From Pseudoselenomonas ruminantium (GTDB lineage: Bacteria; Bacillota; Negativicutes; Selenomonadales; Selenomonadaceae), in assembly GCA_002373045.1 (NCBI GenBank), contig DFHU01000049.1:1-34606 (forward strand): 34,606 bases of DNA, read 5' to 3'. A program made the position numbers and the translations under genes. The first letter of the stretch is position 1. Every line of letters starts with the position of its first letter. Positions 32,252-34,606 of this stretch are shown here, in pieces. Under the pieces are notes generated by a model. That model saw only the letters and a list, made by a program, of their open reading frames with translations. It was not told the DNA's origin and did no database searches.

Positions 32252-33934
32252 TTAGGACAGGTACGGCTTAACCGCTTCGGCCATCTTATCCTTGGCCGCC
32301 TGTGCTTCGGCGAGGTCTTTGCCCTTCGTCGTGTAGTAAGCCTTGATTTTCGGCTCTGTGCCGGACGGACGGATGATGACGGAAGAACCGTCTTCGAGTT
32401 CGTAGGTCAGCACGTTGGCTTTCGGCAGGCCCGTAGCGGCGGTATCGAGGTAGTCGATAACCTTCGTAACCTTCTTGCCGGCAAGTTCCTGAATCGGGTC
32501 TTTGCGCAGATTTTCCATCATGCCCTTCATCTTGTCCATGCCCGAAAGGCCCGGGAATTCAAAGCTATCGACCTTGTTGAGATAACGGCCATACTGGCTG
32601 TAGATTTCTTCGAGGCGCTGTTTGATGGACGAACCCTGGCTGCGGTAGTAAGCGGCCATTTCGCAAATCAGCATGGAAGCGACCACGGCATCTTTATCGC
32701 GGACATAGGGGCCGGCGAGGTAGCCGTAGCTTTCCTCGAAGCCGAAGATGAAGCGTTCCACTTCGCCCTTGTTTTCCAGACCGAGAATCTGGTCGCCAAT
32801 CCACTTGAAGCCCGTGAGCGTATGGCGCAGTTCTACGCCATAGTGCTTGGCCACGGCATCAGCCAGCGGCGTGGACACGATGGATTTTACGGCTACAGGG
32901 TCTTTGGGCATGGTGCCTTTTTCCTGACGGCCGGCGCAGATGTAGTCGAGGAGCAGCACGCCCATCTCGTTGCCGGAAACCAGTTCATAGGAGCCGTCCG
33001 GGCACTTCATGGCGATGCCCACGCGGTCAGCATCCGGGTCGGTGGCGAGCATCAAATCTGCGCCCTCTTTCTTGGCCAGTTCCACACCTTTTTCCATAGC
33101 AGCAAGGATTTCCGGGTTCGGATAGGAGCAGGTCGTGAAATAGCCGTTGGGATATTCCTGTTCCGGCACAATCGTGACATCATCAATGCCGATATCGCGC
33201 AGTACGCGGGTAACGGGCACAAGACCGGTGCCGTTAAGCGGGCTGTAGACGAGCTTCAGGCCAGCCGTCTTGCAGAGGCCGGGGCGAACCTGGCAGGCCT
33301 CAATGTTTTTATACAGTCCTTCCTTGCAGTCTTCCCCGACAAACTTAATCAGACCTTTTTCCACGCCTTCGGCGAAGGACATATATTTTGCGCCGGTCAG
33401 CACATCCGTTTTCTGAATGGCGTTGTAAACGACGTCTGCGGCATCGTCCGTCATCTGGCAGCCATCCGGGCCGTAGGCTTTGTAGCCGTTGTACTTGGCC
33501 GGGTTGTGGCTGGCCGTCACCATGATGCCGGCATTTGCCTTATAGAAGCGGGTGGCAAAAGAAAGGGCGGGTACCGGCATGGGCTCGTCGTAAATGCGCA
33601 CGTTAATGCCATTGGCAGCTAAAACCCCTGCCGCTTCCTTGGCAAAGGTCCAGCCTTTGAGACGGGTATCGTAGCTGATGGCCACCGTCTGCGTGCCGCC
33701 TTCACCTTTCACCCAGTCGGCTACGCCCTGCGTGGCCTGACGCACAACCCAGATGTTCATGCGGTTCGTGCCGGCACCTAACGTACCGCGCAGACCTGCT
33801 GTACCAAACTGCAGCGCAGCTGCAAAACGCTCTTTGATGGCTTCGTCGTCACCTTCAATGTCCCGGAGTTCCTTGCCCAGGTCGCAGTCAATGAGGTCAG
33901 CCCCTAGCCAGCGTTTGTATTCATCTTGATACAT
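32252..33934 (-). CDS. pgm: Alpha-phosphoglucomutase / phospho-sugar mutase
   Basis: Interconverts glucose-1-phosphate and glucose-6-phosphate (possibly also mannose phosphates). It has 560 residues, the length of the PgcA/PGM2-like branch. The phosphoserine loop is TASHNP (Ser142), the magnesium loop is DPDADR (299-304), the sugar-binding loop is GFEESYGYL and the phosphate-binding loop is RPSGTEPK near the C-terminus. FGTAGLRG near residue 43 is typical. It starts at ATG 33934 with GGGTGG seven bases upstream. It stands alone with its own terminator. It is one step away from pgi in sugar-phosphate metabolism. Confidence 0.95.
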   Translation of the reverse strand: MYQDEYKRWLGADLIDCDLGKELRDIEGDDEAIKERFAAALQFGTAGLRGTLGAGTNRMNIWVVRQATQGVADWVKGEGGTQTVAISYDTRLKGWTFAKEAAGVLAANGINVRIYDEPMPVPALSFATRFYKANAGIMVTASHNPAKYNGYKAYGPDGCQMTDDAADVVYNAIQKTDVLTGAKYMSFAEGVEKGLIKFVGEDCKEGLYKNIEACQVRPGLCKTAGLKLVYSPLNGTGLVPVTRVLRDIGIDDVTIVPEQEYPNGYFTTCSYPNPEILAAMEKGVELAKKEGADLMLATDPDADRVGIAMKCPDGSYELVSGNEMGVLLLDYICAGRQEKGTMPKDPVAVKSIVSTPLADAVAKHYGVELRHTLTGFKWIGDQILGLENKGEVERFIFGFEESYGYLAGPYVRDKDAVVASMLICEMAAYYRSQGSSIKQRLEEIYSQYGRYLNKVDSFEFPGLSGMDKMKGMMENLRKDPIQELAGKKVTKVIDYLDTAATGLPKANVLTYELEDGSSVIIRPSGTEPKIKAYYTTKGKDLAEAQAAKDKMAEAVKPYLS

Positions 33935-33967
33935 AATAAATCCACCCTTCTTTAGTTTGAATCAATA

Positions 33968-33996
33968 TATATATGTGTATATACGACAAACGACAA
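33968..33996 (-). promoter_or_regulatory. Possible sigma-A promoter of pgm
   Basis: Minus strand TTGTCG (33991-33996), 17 bases, TATATA (33968-33973), about 35 bases before the start. The surrounding repeated TA dinucleotides make other registers possible. Confidence 0.35.
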
Positions 33997-34101
33997 AAAA
34001 ATCCTGCTAAAAATGTAAATCCTTGAAAAATATTACAATTGTCACACCTGGATTTTCCCAGCAACACAATGCCAATAAAAGATGCGAAAAACACACGACA
34101 G

Positions 34102-34110
34102 TGATATACT
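34102..34110 (+). promoter_or_regulatory. Extended -10 promoter of the small toxin-like mRNA
   Basis: TGATATACT is an extended -10 box (TGn plus TATACT). The -35 region is poor. Start of transcription would be near 34117, giving a leader of about 55 bases in which ACCTC (34125-34129) could pair with GAGGT of the ribosome site (34160-34164). Confidence 0.5.
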
Positions 34111-34172
34111 GATACTTGCCGCGAACCTCTAACCATGGTTTTAATCTTGGCCAGGGAGGGAGGTGCGAGACT

Positions 34173-34256
34173 ATGTTCTCTTCTTTTATCGTGGGTATTG
34201 CGAGTAGTCTAGTAGCAGCGTGGCTCTACGATTGGCTCCGCAGGCGCGGCAAATAA
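34173..34256 (+). CDS. 27-residue membrane peptide, candidate type I toxin
   Basis: A short ORF encoding MFSSFIVGIASSLVAAWLYD followed by WLRRRGK: one hydrophobic helix and a tryptophan/arginine-rich basic tail. This layout is typical of Fst/Ldr-like type I toxins that insert in the inner membrane. Translation signals are excellent: GGGAGGGAGGTG lies seven bases before ATG 34173. It has its own promoter-like box and a strong terminator, and is the only plus-strand gene recognised in the window. Bases 34172-34186, across the start codon, recur exactly at 34398-34412. There an oppositely transcribed small RNA would carry the perfect antisense. The toxin role is inferred from this architecture. 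Confidence 0.7.
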   Translation: MFSSFIVGIASSLVAAWLYDWLRRRGK

Positions 34257-34302
34257 TTCCTTTGGCGGACGACCGGACTGACCATCCGCGTCTAAGCCAC
34301 AG

Positions 34303-34330
34303 CTCCCGATAGCAATATCGGGAGTTTTTT
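34303..34330 (+). terminator. Rho-independent terminator of the toxin-like mRNA
   Basis: CTCCCGATA-GCAA-TATCGGGAG followed by T6. Nine perfect pairs with a GCAA tetraloop. It lies 47 bases past the ORF stop; the intervening 3' UTR can also fold (GCGGA/TCCGC). Confidence 0.93.
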
Positions 34331-34414
34331 GTGCAAAGAAAAGACGCTTCAGGTGACCAAACCCAAAGCGTCTTTCCCGGTGCTGCGCCGAAGCGCGTAT
34401 GTTCTCTTCTTTGT
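34331..34414 (-). ncRNA. Candidate antisense antitoxin RNA, about 80 nt
   Basis: A minus-strand RNA predicted from a promoter at 34421-34449. Its 5' end carries 15 bases (complement of 34398-34412, AAAGAAGAGAACATA) perfectly complementary to the start-codon region of the toxin-like mRNA (34172-34186). A GCGC-TTCG-GCGC tetraloop hairpin follows, then a terminator hairpin AAAGACGCTT/AAGCGTCTTT (34340-34375) with TTTTCTTT. The gene is convergent to the toxin gene and the terminators are adjacent, the same plan as the Fst par locus, where separated repeats give the antisense pairing. No ORF is needed to explain it. Confidence 0.65.
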
Positions 34415-34420
34415 ATAGAT

Positions 34421-34449
34421 ATTGTAACACGAAAAAAAGATATGTGCAA
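34421..34449 (-). promoter_or_regulatory. Sigma-A promoter of the antisense RNA
   Basis: Minus strand TTGCAC (34444-34449), 17 bases, TACAAT (34421-34426). The start near 34414 puts the antisense segment at the very 5' end of the RNA. Confidence 0.75.
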
Positions 34450-34451
34450 GC

Positions 34452-34532
34452 AAAAAAAGAGCCTCCAGTAACCAACTGTTTGACTCTTTTTCGGGTAGTC
34501 GCATGGACAATACCTACTCATATCTTTCCTTG
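34452..34532 (-). ncRNA. Second candidate small RNA in the toxin locus
   Basis: A good promoter (34539-34567) would start an RNA near 34532. It would end at a hairpin AAAGAG/CTCTTT with inner AGT/ACT pairs (34456-34489) and seven T (34458-34452). An ATG at 34521 behind AAGGA opens a frame (MSRYCPCDYPKKS) that runs through the terminator without a stop, so a coding role is doubtful. Confidence 0.45.
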
Positions 34533-34538
34533 GTATTG

Positions 34539-34567
34539 ATTATAGCACATATGGACACAATAAACAA
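34539..34567 (-). promoter_or_regulatory. Sigma-A promoter of the second small RNA
   Basis: Minus strand TTGTTT (34562-34567), 17 bases, TATAAT (34539-34544) preceded by TGC. A strong extended -10. Confidence 0.7.
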
Positions 34568-34606
34568 ATAAAAAGAAAAGCCCGTATGTGTCAAGAAGTT
34601 CTCGGT

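Noticed and set aside
32243..33622. 459-codon open frame on the plus strand
   Set aside because: Antisense of pgm; no motif, and it crosses the pgm terminator.
33921..34136. 71-codon frame on the minus strand upstream of pgm
   Set aside because: Lies over the AT-rich pgm promoter region and overlaps the pgm start; its hydrophobic look comes from TA/T-rich DNA.
34186..34521. 111-codon frame on the minus strand through the toxin locus
   Set aside because: It runs through three terminator hairpins and two promoters; a continuous protein is unlikely, although the first codons have a ribosome site.

Overview
This window looks like chromosomal DNA of a diderm Firmicute of the Negativicutes, most likely a Selenomonas-like genus. 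Three things point there together: a two-partner-secretion adhesin, which needs an outer membrane; a SCIFF peptide with its radical-SAM maturase, a clostridial-type trait; and Selenomonas-style flagellins starting MAMVVKNN behind sigma-28 promoters. Nearly every gene lies on the minus strand, so transcription runs from high to low coordinates. No rRNA, tRNA, CRISPR array, transposase or phage structural gene was seen. The taxonomic call is an inference from gene content.

Layout in coordinate order. 1-5820: the N-terminal 1,940 codons of a huge filamentous-haemagglutinin-like adhesin, cut by the window edge. 5969-12511: three divergent flagellin genes with an AAA-ATPase/nuclease-like gene between them. 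The first flagellin of the 12.5 kb operon carries a zinc-metalloprotease domain in its variable region (a flagellinolysin), and the second has cysteines placed as if to staple its D1 helices. 12660-13490: an exported CsgG/FlgT-like protein. 13595-15341: an NifU/IscU-like scaffold and its GGGtGRT partner, of unknown function. 15523-20327: a glycolytic block transcribed gap, pgk, tpiA, gpmI. 20715-22322: scfA and scfB, making a thioether peptide. 22403-25220: a PHP phosphatase and three small envelope or zinc-ribbon proteins. 25440-25870: two consecutive structured, probably non-coding RNA elements. 25872-26273: a lone PBECR-type nuclease domain. 26451-27911: pgi. 28072-32098: a four-gene molybdenum hydroxylase operon (large subunit, 2Fe-2S subunit, FAD subunit, MocA-type nucleotidyltransferase). 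32252-33934: phosphoglucomutase. 34100-34570: a compact small-RNA locus that reads as a type I toxin-antitoxin system.

Metabolically the window joins sugar-phosphate entry (pgm, pgi) to lower glycolysis (gap, pgk, tpiA, gpmI), with surface and motility functions at the left. The most novel-looking pieces are the toxin/antisense-RNA locus at the right end, the two structured RNA elements near 25.5-25.9 kb, and the flagellar operon that would build protease-bearing and possibly disulfide-bonded filaments. Several starts were moved downstream to the ATG, GTG or TTG that sits a proper distance from a Shine-Dalgarno sequence; each case is noted.
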